From: Allacma fusca | Lineage: Eukaryota; Arthropoda; Collembola; Symphypleona; Sminthuridae | Assembly (NCBI GenBank): GCA_947179485.1 | Contig: OX359245.1 | Coordinates: forward strand, 60,251,067-60,315,066 | Reading direction: 5' to 3' | DNA length: 64,000 bases | Part shown: positions 50,457 to 61,480 of the stretch, one piece after another | Position numbering within the stretch: position 1 is the first letter of the stretch | How the letters are laid out: each line of letters starts with the position of its first letter | Notes under the pieces: generated by a model | Seen by the model: only the letters and a program-made list of their open reading frames with translations | Databases searched by the model: none | What the model was told of the DNA's origin: nothing | Program-made: the position numbers and the translations under genes

Positions 50457-50861
50457 TCAAAATGTATTAATGGTTTTATTACCGTGTGATCTCCTAGCAT
50501 CCCTGGATTTAAGGCTGTGAATACGCGTGAATAGATTTGCCAGCTCCACGTTCATGGAGATCACTACCATCAAACCGCAATCGTAGACAAATGCCATTGT
50601 TAGATAGATAATGCTGACAAATAACTGCCTTAAGTCAGGGTATTCCTCGGGGTATAGAATAGTTTGAATAAATCGGAATACTTTGAAGGACATAAATAAA
50701 CATACTAAAAATTGTGTGAAGTACCAATATCCCCATATAAATTTTGAGGGCGACGGCTTTGCCACGATGGCTGAAGCATCGTATGTAAATGGTAAAAGAG
50801 CCGTTTTGCAAAGCCAGTTTGTTAGGAATAAATTAATGTGTAAATCGTTTAACGGTAACAT
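50457..50861 (-). CDS. Possible N-terminal exon of a 7TM chemoreceptor (gustatory-receptor-like)
   Basis: 134 residues: a short N-terminus, LPFTYDASAIVAKPSPSKF, then two hydrophobic helices (about residues 46-68 and 79-102, IIYLTMAFVYDCGLMVVI) separated by a charged loop, then MNVELANLFTRIHSLKSR. Two helices followed by an ELxxLxxRI-type loop is the pattern of the first part of arthropod gustatory receptors. A donor-like CACGGTAATA lies near 50475, so the open frame may end in an intron rather than at the stop. Later helices were not found to the left. It may therefore be a lone surviving exon of a pseudogene. Family call tentative. Confidence 0.4.
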   Translation of the reverse strand: MLPLNDLHINLFLTNWLCKTALLPFTYDASAIVAKPSPSKFIWGYWYFTQFLVCLFMSFKVFRFIQTILYPEEYPDLRQLFVSIIYLTMAFVYDCGLMVVISMNVELANLFTRIHSLKSRDARRSHGNKTINTF

Positions 50862-51729
50862 GTGGAAGATAACTTTTACCCTACTAGTTAAAATTATAAA
50901 TGTGCTTACAAAATGTCACGAAGCTTCCTATATACTGAAAAATATTTCGAGTATAATCACAGATTGTCTTAGGTTGACACTGTTCAAGATGTTCAAGGAC
51001 TTCTGAAATTTCAGACACACGTTACTATCCGTTGATGCTTTTCTATATACAAATAACTTGAATACTTGATTGGTTCGTTTGCTTACGCTTAAAATCATTG
51101 CAGATACTTTGATTAGATTTCCTCAAAGTATGAAACCTAGAAAGCATTTCGTAGCCACTATATACTTCTTTTACTCTTAAACTATAAAATATATTTGGAT
51201 TTACACCTAATGATGCTGTGAAGGTATAATGCTGAAGACGATCGTATTTGAGTTTCTGATTACGATTTGCGTATTTGTAAATACACACATATTTGCTTGC
51301 CTTATTAATGTATTTATTTTACTCATTTAAAGAATTCTGATTTGAAGTACGTTTTCCAAATAGTTGAGGTACAAACACGTCCACATAATTGAACAAAGAT
51401 TTTGAATCAAAGCGAACGCTCTGGAATATAATGGACTGCGTATGTTTACGTTAGAACCCAACCTCGAAATACACGTGTGAGTGCTGATTTGGTACAATGT
51501 AGTTATGACTCAAACTTTAGTTTTAATGCAATCACCTATTTACAATCTGGGAAAATATGGACATAGTTCGTAGCTTAGGATTATCCTCTAAAATTTAAAT
51601 ATGTGTAGATATGCAAACCAAAAACTGTATATCAAATTTTGTTCTTAATCCGGTCATTGGCAAGTTTGCATTTACTCTGAATCTCTTTGTTTCAACACTG
51701 TAATGTTTGCGAAAATAAGTATCGCTTAA
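50862..51729. other. Intergenic, no supported gene
   Basis: Overlapping short frames on both strands without motifs. Possible upstream sequence of the chemoreceptor-like exon. Confidence 0.45.
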
Positions 51730-51939
51730 TTAATAGACCACTCTCATGAAGTACATTTTGAAAAATATATTTAATTCCCTGTACAAATGCGTCCAGGTCA
51801 AAATAGTAAACATTTGCATGAAGCAACCGTTCCATTTTTTCTGGGGCAAGTAAATATCCGCGGTGAAGTTTGGCAAAGTCCTTTGGCAATTATACAAATT
51901 GTTTAACTGGGATACTTGGCTAAGCAGCCAGGTTTCCAT
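51690..51939 (-). pseudogene. 7TM chemoreceptor-like fragment
   Basis: The phrases NFTADIYLPQKKWNGCFMQM and LTWTHLYRELNIFFKMYF parallel the fragment at 46002-46334. No helix-rich continuation on either side; a frame change lies near 51890. A relic of the same receptor family. Confidence 0.4.
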
Positions 51940-53379
51940 ACATAGGCACTAACTTCTTGACCGAATTTTTCGGGTCACACTGATTTTGGGAGGTGGAGAA
52001 ATCATAATATGGTGGGAGGTCATGTTAACTTACTAATTTGCGGGAGGTCTGATGTGATGAAAATTGCTTTCAAAATTTCACGGATAAAACAAACTTAAAC
52101 CCTGTTATAACAAATATAACGGACCCCTATTGGCAAATACCTTTTTATAAAGTACGGCTTAGTGTCCATGTCACATTATTTTTTCTACAAGTACTGTAGA
52201 TAGAAACAATGACAATCTTGATAATTAAATCATACACGCAACTTTGTGGGAAAGTTCAATAATAATTCAAATTCAGTTCATTTCAGTTTCTTCCACGCAT
52301 CGTTCAGTCACACCCAGTTCATTGTTATTTTTTATACCACTTACACTCACTCAGTTCAATACGTAGGTATTTTTGCGTTCAATCACGTTCACTTAAATTG
52401 AACGTTAAAATAAAAAGTTTAATTTACGTTCGTAATGTCCATCTCATCAGTTCATTGAGTTCAACCACGAATATTTAGTTCAAAATCACAATTTAGATCT
52501 TAAATCTTATTTTTAGTTGAAAATTAGGATATGTGCCTAAACTGTTTAGTTCATTGCTGGTTTTGATCATGTTAAATATTTGGAACATATACTCTAAATC
52601 TGAGTTCCAAAGTACGTATTCTCACAATCAGTTCAATTCAGATCTCTTAATCACACCTAGACACGCATTTTCATTGACGTTCATTCACGTTCGTTGTATT
52701 TACTAAAACGTTCAATACACACTCCTTCGTTCACTCAAGTTCCTTCAAATCTTGAAATATTTCAGAAACGTTCAATTAGCGAACTAGTTCATTGAATGAA
52801 TTATAGCATGCACGAATTGAATATACTGAGTCTACGCATATTTTAAACAATTAAGCTGAAGTACCGAAATTATATCTACTCCTAATAAGGATTCAAGTAA
52901 AACGTGATCCCGATTACCTTATTTTGATAACGCTTTACTTCTGCATTAATTAAAACGAGCTAACCAAAGTACATTCAAAGTATTTTCATGCATAATGTGA
53001 CTATTTCTGTGTTGGAAATAGCACTACTATATTATATTATATTCTTATTACCCTTTCTATTAATTGTGAGATATGATTCCTGTCATTTATAGCTTGTAGG
53101 TATGTGTATGTAACATTAAAGTCGATGTACATAAATTCAGCGTAGTTTATTAACTATTCTAAAAGTAAAATAACTGCCGTTTGCATGCATAAGCTAAATT
53201 TTAGGTAAGAGTTTTGCAATTCTAACAATAAATCATCCGCGCGTTACCCAATGTTGCCAGATTCTGATTCGTAATCTGGTCGTTGATACGTTCGCTTCAA
53301 ACGGTTCCCATTGTATGCTGATCTTTTGTTAATAAATCTGGCCATAGCCTTTCTGAAACTGAAACGTAACTTTATAAGC
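51940..53379. other. Intergenic with GTTCA-type low-complexity stretch
   Basis: 52260-52810 is dense in GTTCA, CGTTCA and AGTTCATT words, a diverged version of the GAACT motif elements at 8550 and 26020. Termini and target duplications could not be set. The remainder is plain AT-rich DNA. Confidence 0.4.
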
Positions 53380-55158
53380 CTATGTGGGCTCAACTCCTGG
53401 TTTTATATCTGGTACCTTAAATTCCCTATCCCATGCAATACTCGCTAGGGCCTCATACGCTTGGTCCAACAATTCTTTGATTGTAGCATAATTCTGGCGA
53501 CGTCCAAGAATCTTATGTCGGTACTCTAGATGCATATTTTCCATTACTTTGTCTACCCGAGTATGCTGAGGAGTAGCGGGGTCTATTCGTTCAAAGAAAT
53601 CGTCAGCCACGTAAATAAATTTGGTAATTGGCTTGTGTAGTCCCTGAAACCTACCATCCAAATCTCGTCTTATTTGCCAAGTGTAATTTATTGACTCAAA
53701 TTCTCGCTAGAAATGATACTTCCCAACTACGTAGTTCAGAATTTAGCTTTCTATACCACTGTTAAGAAGTGAAATGGCATAGTTTTGCTACTGTGTAGCA
53801 GTGGTAATTGCTCCTGCTGTTAATTTTATTTGAAGAAAGTGAATTTTTTTTATTAAGCTATTTTTGTCATTTGTTAGTTATTTGACAATAGCAGAAGTAT
53901 TGAATATTACTTTTATAGTAATAATTGTAATGCAAGTACTATGAAATGTAGCATAGTAAGCTTATGTAATGTATTAGTACATTGATCTAGTTAAGATGCA
54001 ATGATGACTAATGCTTATAACAGAATGCAGTAAGACCCGGAACTGTTAACATCTCAATAAATACTCTTGTTAATCTTTAGAATAGTAATTCTTGTATTCG
54101 GGCAAGTCAATTACTTAAATACATGTGCAATCAGTAACTTTCATAGTAAATCAAACTACATGCGGATATTACTATTTATCAGTCACACACACACCTCAAC
54201 AACCACATATATGCGTCTTCTATTAACGCTAAGGGAATAACTTGTGCCAACACATCACACTCAGAATAACCTGCAGCTCTTTGGTATTTCTCCAATTCTA
54301 TCACGAAGTCGTATGGAGTTTTCTTTTTATGAGCTCCAGAATATTTCAGAATTGAAATATCACTGGTTTTAAGATAATTCGTTCTTATACCACAATTTGA
54401 TTGTAAACCCCGAACTGTCCTACTCATATTAGTTGTCTTGTTTATCAATGAAACACTGGTACTGCGCCCAGCGAAATTCCTACCTTGTATTACATCCCAG
54501 GGGGGACATTGAAGAGGATGTTCATAATGTGTACTGTGGTGATTTTGTGAGGATTAATCACAACACTATCTGGAATCTCAGACCTTGTCCCAAATGCAAC
54601 AAAGTCGTCATTACGACCCATGTTTCCAAAATCATATCGTGGAATCATCTCATCAATTGAACCTTGAAGTACATGCTGTGTATTACACTGCCCTCTCCAA
54701 TCGCTACCAAATTCATACGCAAATCTAACCTCTCCAAAATTGTAATTCCGTCTATTATTCCGTTCTAGCCTATCTACCCTAGAAGTAATGGTTTGAAATA
54801 ACCCCTGTAACTTCCCCATAACTTCACTTTCAATCTGTGTACTCAAAGTGTTCACAACAGTCCCACCTCCATCTAAATTTACTGGAATATTCGCAACATT
54901 GACATGCAAGCTATCACTAACATTACTTCTTTCCACTTCCTTGGTTCCCGCATTTCTACTCACAGGCGTAGACTCAGGTGCCCATTTTCCGTGCAGATCT
55001 ATTGGGGTAGTATTAGTGAGATGAAGAGCACTGAAGGTGCGTCCTCTCGGATTACGACGTTCTCTTCTAACCATCTTCAATCTAACAATATCCTTGCTCT
55101 TAAAGTTGTAATAAAAAATATATATGTTCGCACAGATGCAAAAATCATCAACAGTCAA
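53380..55158 (-). pseudogene. Decayed retrotransposon gag region
   Basis: Three minus-strand frames in order. 55158-54490 has a basic start (MVRRERRNPRGR) and a coiled-coil-like SRVDRLERNNRR. 54448-54179 has ISILKYSGAHKKKTPYDFV and LEKYQRAAGYSECDVLAQVI, a capsid-like block. About 480 bp of unrelated sequence (53705-54180) follows. Then 53700-53380 has INYTWQIRRDLDGRFQ and HLEYRHKILGRRQNYATI. The capsid-like pieces read as one gag domain interrupted by an insertion. No zinc knuckle, RT or integrase follows. The element family is not the same as the 9-21 kb element by wording. Confidence 0.55.
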
Positions 55159-55320
55159 CTACTCTGCCCTTTCATCCAATCCTACGCAATGAATTGCTTG
55201 CACAAGATCCTAATCTACTTATTATTTATATATTAGATAAATTTAATCAAGATAAAGTGAAACTCTATTGCAGAAGTTGTTCGCACATATAGTACTAAAA
55301 ACAAAACGCTCAACCGGGAG

Positions 55321-55809
55321 GAATTTTAGTGATTGTGATCGGTAGTTTGGTCTGCTTGTAATAACGTTGTTGGGCGTATTGTTTTCGATAACGGATCACA
55401 GTTTGTTTCTAAAACCCTAGTGAAATGGTGTGACAAGATAGGAATTGAACCACTCTTTATAGCATTATCACATCCTCAAGCCTATTTAACTGAGAGATAT
55501 AACCGTACCGTGAAAAATAGAATCATGATTGCTATTGTACTTGGAAAGTTTAAGCCAGAGAATGTGTGCGAAGATAAAATTTATTTAAATATTAGACCAC
55601 TTTCATTAAGTACCTTTTTAAATAATTTTAAATTTATTACATAAAAGCGTATAATTCAATATTGAAAACAATTTCATTAGGCAATCGTCCCATTTTTTCT
55701 CAGGAAAGTAAATATCCGTGGTCAAGTTTGGCAAAGTACCTTTCTCTGAAAACAATATTCCTACAAAATGACTTACTGGAGTGCTGATAATGATAAAGAT
55801 GCAAATGTT
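55321..55809. repeat. 489-bp duplicated segment, copy 2
   Basis: Near-identical to 45705-46193 at an offset of 9616. It carries the same integrase fragment (about 55366-55551, plus) and the left part of the chemoreceptor-like fragment (minus). At 55810-55934 it continues with sequence matching 47757-47881. Confidence 0.85.
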
Positions 55810-55934
55810 ATTATTACATTAATACAAGTAGATAATAAGAAGCATTATGCCAAATTTAAATTCTTGAAAATTCAATATATCTGCGAAAACATGTATTGCA
55901 AACTGGGGGAATGAAACAATGGACGTGTTTATAA

Positions 55935-56611
55935 ATACCTTAAAAATTGAAATTGTATTACATATATGTATACTTATTCAAAATCGGCGTATTCGCCAAC
56001 CCTACATAATGGAAAATTTGTTTGTCCGCCTACGTACTAGCCTCTTTGTAGGGTCTATTTACAGGGTACGTGCCCACCATTGATGTTGATACAAAAAATC
56101 CTGGCTGGGACACATCGTACAAATTGCATGTCTTCTGTATATGTGTACGTACAAATGACACGATGAAACAGTGTCTAATAAAATCATAAAGAACAAATCA
56201 GTTCAGTTTTTTGCAATTTCCTCATAGTTTCTTAAATATTATTTGAACGAGAATCACAATGGAAATAAACTGCTTACTACTACTTACTACAGATTCATGT
56301 GCATATAGAATACTGCGTTCAATTTTTCACATATGTAAATGTATTTATTAAACACAATCATCGTTTAGTCTTGTAACTACGTACTGAGATTTAAACTCAA
56401 AGTGGATTGTTGAAAATCGAAAGAACTTCGGCAAACATGATGTTGGTTCAATGATATAAACACTGAATAAATTATACAGCCTGAGATCAACAATGATTCA
56501 TTTCGGTCCATATAAATTTGACAAATACAGGTCGAGATTTCGCAACCGGTTCGATGCATGAATTAATTAATTTGATTTGGTTAAACCAAAGAGCAAAATT
56601 TCTCCAATCCA
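55935..56611. other. Intergenic, 3' flank of IR gene
   Basis: AT-rich. At its right end, the minus strand past the IR stop still reads as IR tail (WIGEILLFGL), showing that the upstream stop is a recent nonsense change. Confidence 0.5.
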
Positions 56612-58561
56612 TTAAACTACCGTGAACAAGTAAAACTGGAGCAAGATTTCACAAACCATGTAAATGTTAACCCCAGAGTTTTCATTTGATGAAAAGGTTT
56701 GTCTATTACTAGAACTTTTGATGTAAAATTGTTTTTGCGGCATGGCTATCGTAAATCGATGCATTTCATCCCAGTAAAAATTCAGCCCGCTCGAAAGAAG
56801 CTGACCTAATCTTTTTTTCATTACATGATATTTGTATTTAATCCGATCCCCCTCAAAAATTATATACATTGTTTCCAGAAATGTGCCATCAAAGACATGT
56901 CCATTATGAGCAAATTTTAAGGACCTATTCTTTTTCATCTGTACTTCCAAAATGTTCCAGTGCAAGTTCAAATCAGTTGAGATTGTTAACACATCAGTTT
57001 TGGCTTCTGTAAGATTCGTCACAGCTAATCTGGTCAAATTTTCATTACAGGTGCAGCGAACATTTCTAAAAGTCTCATGCTTTTGGGTTTTCCAACTCCA
57101 GTACGATAAATCACCGTCCCTGTAATTAACTGAGGAAAAAATATCTGAACAAGTCCGGTTGTTCTTGTAAAAGTACTTCATCTCATAAAACAAATTCGAA
57201 ATTCTTGCGCAAACACCTCCGGGAATAAACAGTGTAAAATTTTCTAGTTCTTTCAGTTTAGTCCACGACGTCTGCATTGGGAATGAAACTGAAAAGTCGG
57301 ACTTGATCATTCCTTTGTAACCATTTGAAATTACCAGGGCCATAAGAGTCCAAATTGCTACTACAGCTTTTATGTTACGATTCTGCGCACGGAGTCTCAT
57401 TGACTGGTCAATTAAGGTTCCGCATAAAAAAGCACATGCTTCTGACTTTTTCATTTTAGCGCCAACGCTTTTAGAAGACAAGAAAATAGCCCCTGCCAAA
57501 ATTGTTGCGGCCAAGCTTACCCAAACCATGTGTTCAAATGGAGCGTAGTAAATATCTAGTCCATTCCTGGCTTGGGTCACACTGTCAGAAGTAATAAAGT
57601 GAAACATTGGCAGATGACCAAGGATTTGCATGTTACCAGCTTCAACTTGCTGATCAAATTTCAATATCGGGTACATGTGCCCATAAAATATCGTCGCATT
57701 CGGATTTACACCACTGCACAGAAATATCATCGTATTCAAATATACCGACCACGAGCCCTTGCTTGTAATGTGATGTATGCAGTTTGTTCCGTAATTAGAT
57801 TGGTCGGAGAAATCAAAGTAGATGTTTCGCCCTCGAAGTATTGCAATTTCATAGGCAGTCTCAATTACTCTGAAGCAATTGTCTTCAAAGGGTCTGTAGA
57901 AGCAATCAGTATAGCGGACACTACCAAACTTACAAACAATGGAATACTTGTTGTATGTACTGTTGTGACGTTCTAAATAGAAGACTGGTATCCATGCATG
58001 AAAGAAACGTCGAATTTTCTCACTATATTCCCAGTACAAACGATTATAGTCGTCTCGCTTTACGATGATATACAAAGTGTCATCAAATTCCAGATATTTG
58101 TTAACAATCTGGAACTCGTTGTCGTCCTCATTCCACTTTTGATATCTGTAAAACGGTGGCTTTACTACAGCCTCTGTGATTTTGCCCCATTCGCAGATAT
58201 CTTCTTCAAAATTTGGTACTATTTCTGAAATGATGGACACGAAGCAGCGTGTAAAGGACTGCTTAAAATTAAAAGGATGAGAATATTCAGTGACATTCCT
58301 GAACACCGTAATTCCGTAATCACAAAAGTGTTTGTGCAGAACAAGTTCAAACGGAGAGGAAATCGATGAAATGTCAATAGTGTTAGAGGGATCTGTTACT
58401 TTGATAAAACAATGAGAGTAGTAGTTAGTTGCTTCCCTTAGGTTTGTGAAATGTTCTTTAATAATAATTTCAGGGGCTGCTTTGGAACGAATAAAAAGGG
58501 AAAACTTGGATGATAAAACCACAGCAATTATTGTTTGTATGAAGGGCTGTAACTTCTGCAT
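56612..58561 (-). CDS. Divergent ionotropic receptor cut short in its last helix
   Basis: 649 residues, otherwise standard for the MQKL subfamily. It has a signal peptide (MQKLQPFIQTIIAVVLSSKF), M1 after APFEHMVWV, pore stretch AFLCGTLIDQSMRL, M2 into ISNGYKGMIKSDFSVSFP, STDLNLHWNILEVQ and SLKFAHNGHVFDG. It ends at LLQFYLFTVV where relatives continue with a Leu-Trp and about 30 more residues. The stop TAA sits where the 38835-40874 gene has TTA (Leu). The sequence beyond it still reads as the family tail. The last membrane helix is therefore halved and the channel is probably impaired, making this a young pseudogene candidate or a truncated allele. The conserved upstream block is only 102 bp before the start. 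Confidence 0.8.
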   Translation of the reverse strand: MQKLQPFIQTIIAVVLSSKFSLFIRSKAAPEIIIKEHFTNLREATNYYSHCFIKVTDPSNTIDISSISSPFELVLHKHFCDYGITVFRNVTEYSHPFNFKQSFTRCFVSIISEIVPNFEEDICEWGKITEAVVKPPFYRYQKWNEDDNEFQIVNKYLEFDDTLYIIVKRDDYNRLYWEYSEKIRRFFHAWIPVFYLERHNSTYNKYSIVCKFGSVRYTDCFYRPFEDNCFRVIETAYEIAILRGRNIYFDFSDQSNYGTNCIHHITSKGSWSVYLNTMIFLCSGVNPNATIFYGHMYPILKFDQQVEAGNMQILGHLPMFHFITSDSVTQARNGLDIYYAPFEHMVWVSLAATILAGAIFLSSKSVGAKMKKSEACAFLCGTLIDQSMRLRAQNRNIKAVVAIWTLMALVISNGYKGMIKSDFSVSFPMQTSWTKLKELENFTLFIPGGVCARISNLFYEMKYFYKNNRTCSDIFSSVNYRDGDLSYWSWKTQKHETFRNVRCTCNENLTRLAVTNLTEAKTDVLTISTDLNLHWNILEVQMKKNRSLKFAHNGHVFDGTFLETMYIIFEGDRIKYKYHVMKKRLGQLLSSGLNFYWDEMHRFTIAMPQKQFYIKSSSNRQTFSSNENSGVNIYMVCEILLQFYLFTVV

Positions 58562-58662
58562 TATGATAATTTTGTTTACTTGAAATACTTCACCCTTTAT
58601 TTAAATGAGCTACAGAGAGTAACAAATTAGTTAAATTTTGAGTAATAAGTTAATTTATACTT

Positions 58663-58722
58663 GCTGCAAATGGAGGATGAAGACTGAATCAGAATAGTCT
58701 GTTGAAAGTGCGTATCCCGTTC
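58663..58722 (-). promoter_or_regulatory. Conserved IR upstream block
   Basis: CAAATGGAGGATGAAGACTGAATCAG then GAAAGTGCGTATCCC on the plus strand. It is the member nearest to a start codon (102 bp), so it marks where the shared upstream homology meets the gene. Confidence 0.4.
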
Positions 58723-59506
58723 GTCGTTAAGTTATATTTTTTCATAATATTTTCATTTCATTTTGTTAAGTATGTTCAAGTGCTCAATTTGTGTGCAGGT
58801 GAGTATTAAAACGCTATCAAAAACATAACTATTGTATTCGACTCTAAAAGTCTGTATTTATTGTAGAAGTAACCAGGTAAGTAGGCTATTGGATCTACCA
58901 TTTCAATTAAACGTGACTACAGTTAGAATACATTTCCGTCTTTGTTTTACTTATGTACGCATTTTTTATGAAGAAGCACAATTGCGTCGTAACCTGACAT
59001 GGAAAAAATTATCGGATAACGTTATTGAAAGGTGTTACTAACCGTAAAAATGAATAAACTGTTTTTAGAAAATGGAAACGCAAACGGAAAATAAATATTT
59101 CGGTTAAACAAACACAAACAATCATCTTAATTTCATGATACCGAAAAAGGTAAAGTAAATGGAAAAAATAAGGTTATTAGTATTAATACAACACTAGTGT
59201 TTATGTGCAAACGTTTTTGAAAGAGCATTCAATGTTTGCAATACGAAATGAAAAGTAGCATTCTCCTGCAACATTTTTTTCAAGCGTCACTATTTTTCAC
59301 TTGGAGTTGCGCCCGGCAATCTAAATTTTTCCAAACAAATTTGTCCAAATTCAAGCAAATGGTGTTTATAAAAGACCTTACTACTTGATTTAGAAATCAC
59401 GCTTGAATTCGAAATCTAAGGATCCATTTGCTGCTGTGCAATAATTCCTCGTGAAGTAAAAACGTCCGGTTGCACGTAACCCACTCCCGTTTTATGTTCC
59501 AACATC
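58723..59506. other. Intergenic between two IR genes
   Basis: About 780 bp, AT-rich. A short plus-strand frame (58832-59041) has no motif. Holds the 3' end of the next IR and part of the upstream region of the previous one. Confidence 0.5.
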
Positions 59507-61480
59507 CTAATAATAATGAAGCATGATTTCTGAAATCAGCACACACACTGAGAATAAACTACAATAGAACAGCACATTACACAAAAGATAAATGTTAACC
59601 CCGGCGCTTTCATTTGACAAAAAGGTTCCTCTACTTCTAGTAGTTTTAGTTTTAAAATGTTTTCCCGCCAAGGCTGTAGTGAATCGATGCATTTCATCCC
59701 AGTAAAAATTCAGCCCACTCGCCAGGAGCTGTCCTAATCTGATTTTCACCACGTGAAATTTCCCCTTCATTAGATCATTCTCAAAAATGACATACATCCT
59801 TTCAAGAAACGAGTCATCAAAAGTCTTTCCGTTATGTGCAAATTTCAGGGAATGATTATTCCTCATCTGCTCTTCCAAAATGCTCCAATGCAAGTTCAAA
59901 TCAGTCGAGATGGTCAGAACAGCAGTTTTTGTTCTTGTAAGATTCGTCACAGCTAATCTCGTCAAATTTTCATTGCACATGCAGTGAACCTTTCTAAAAT
60001 AAACATATTTCGGGTCGTTCCATTTCCAGTATGTGAGATCACCCTCCACGTACGTCACTGAGGACAAATAATCCGAGCATGTCCTATTATTTTTGTAATC
60101 GTAGCTCAGCTCATAAAAATCTTTGCCGAGAGCTATTCCTGTACAGGCACCACCAGGAATAAATAATGTAAAATTTTGGAGTTCACTGAGCTTGGTCCAT
60201 GGCATTTGCATTGGGAAGGAAATTGAAAAGTCGGACTTGATCATTCCTTTGTAACCATTTGAAATTACCAGGGCCATGAGAGTCCAAATGACTAATATAG
60301 CTTTTATTTTACGATTCTGCACACCGAGTCTCCATGATGACTGGTCAATTAGTGTTCCGAGCAGAGAAAAAATTACAGTCGTAAATGTCGTTTTGACTTC
60401 AAACTTTTGAATAGACAAGAAAATAGCAACAGCTAGAATTGTTGTAACCAAGCACGTCCAAACCAGGGGTTCAAACGGAGCGTAGTAAATATTCAGTCCA
60501 TTCCTGACTTGGGTCACACCGTCAGAGGTAATGAAATGAAACGTCGGTAAATGACCAAGGATTTGAAAGTTACCAGCATAAACGTTCTGATCAAATTTCA
60601 GTAACGGGTGCGTACCATAATCCAATGGAGTAGTGGAATTTAAACCACTACATAAGAATACTATAGTGTTCAAATACACTGACCAAGTATCTTTGCTGGT
60701 AATATGGTCTTTGCAATTTTTCCCGTAATCTGAATTTGGGTAAAACCCAAAATTGACATACTTCCCTCCTTGTATTGATTCGTCATAGGCAGTCTCAGTT
60801 ACTTTGAAGCAATTATCCTCAAAAGACCTGTAGAAGCAATCAACATTGCAAAATCTACCAAATGCACAAACGAGTGAATACTTGTTGTGAGTTCTGTTGC
60901 GGGGGTCCAAGAGATATATTGGCATGAGCTCATTAATTAGAACACGAACAGCCCATGCAATTCCACGAGATTCAATATGAGGTCGTCCTACAATTATGTA
61001 AATAGAATCATCAAATTCGAGATATTCTTCTCCTTCGTACTCATCGAAATCTTCGTCCCATTTTAGAACGATGTGAAAGGGGAATTTTATTATAGTTTTC
61101 ATGATCTCATAACTGCTGCAACGTTTGTGAGAAATACCAGACGTTTCCGAAATGACGGATAAAAAGCAGCGCAAGAAGGATGATTTGAAGATCAAGGGAT
61201 GCGAGTAGTTGCTGGTCCGTCGGAGGACCGTATTTTCGTAATCACAGATTCTTTTGTAGAGGATAAGTTCAAAAGGAGAGACAACCGTTGAGTAGTCAAT
61301 AACATTAGAGGGATCGGTGACTCGGATGAAGCAATGGGAGTAAAACTTTGTAATTTCCCTCAAGTTTACGGAATGTTCTTGAATAATTAGTCTGGCCGAC
61401 ATGCTGTATGATATTAAGGAAAGTTTGCATGACAAAATTTGCAAAACTTTTATCAGGCCAATGGTGTGCACCTCCCCCAT
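59507..61480 (-). CDS. Divergent ionotropic receptor (IR-like), intact
   Basis: 657 residues from the Met at 61480. The open frame extends to a further Met at 61555, but the hydrophobic leader (HTIGLIKVLQILSCKLSLIS) starts just after 61480, which favours the inner start. The first binding half contains FYSHCFIRVTDPSNVID and CFLSVISE. M1 follows APFEPLVWT, the pore stretch is FSLLGTLIDQSSWRL, and M2 leads into ISNGYKGMIKSDFSISFP. The second half has STDLNLHWSILEEQMRNN and SLKFAHNGKTFDD. The last helix ends at LISEIMLHYY with a tail shorter than its paralogues. It is the most diverged of the minus-strand series, with no internal breaks. Predicted chemosensory channel, ligand unknown. Confidence 0.84.
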   Translation of the reverse strand: MGEVHTIGLIKVLQILSCKLSLISYSMSARLIIQEHSVNLREITKFYSHCFIRVTDPSNVIDYSTVVSPFELILYKRICDYENTVLRRTSNYSHPLIFKSSFLRCFLSVISETSGISHKRCSSYEIMKTIIKFPFHIVLKWDEDFDEYEGEEYLEFDDSIYIIVGRPHIESRGIAWAVRVLINELMPIYLLDPRNRTHNKYSLVCAFGRFCNVDCFYRSFEDNCFKVTETAYDESIQGGKYVNFGFYPNSDYGKNCKDHITSKDTWSVYLNTIVFLCSGLNSTTPLDYGTHPLLKFDQNVYAGNFQILGHLPTFHFITSDGVTQVRNGLNIYYAPFEPLVWTCLVTTILAVAIFLSIQKFEVKTTFTTVIFSLLGTLIDQSSWRLGVQNRKIKAILVIWTLMALVISNGYKGMIKSDFSISFPMQMPWTKLSELQNFTLFIPGGACTGIALGKDFYELSYDYKNNRTCSDYLSSVTYVEGDLTYWKWNDPKYVYFRKVHCMCNENLTRLAVTNLTRTKTAVLTISTDLNLHWSILEEQMRNNHSLKFAHNGKTFDDSFLERMYVIFENDLMKGKFHVVKIRLGQLLASGLNFYWDEMHRFTTALAGKHFKTKTTRSRGTFLSNESAGVNIYLLCNVLFYCSLFSVCVLISEIMLHYY

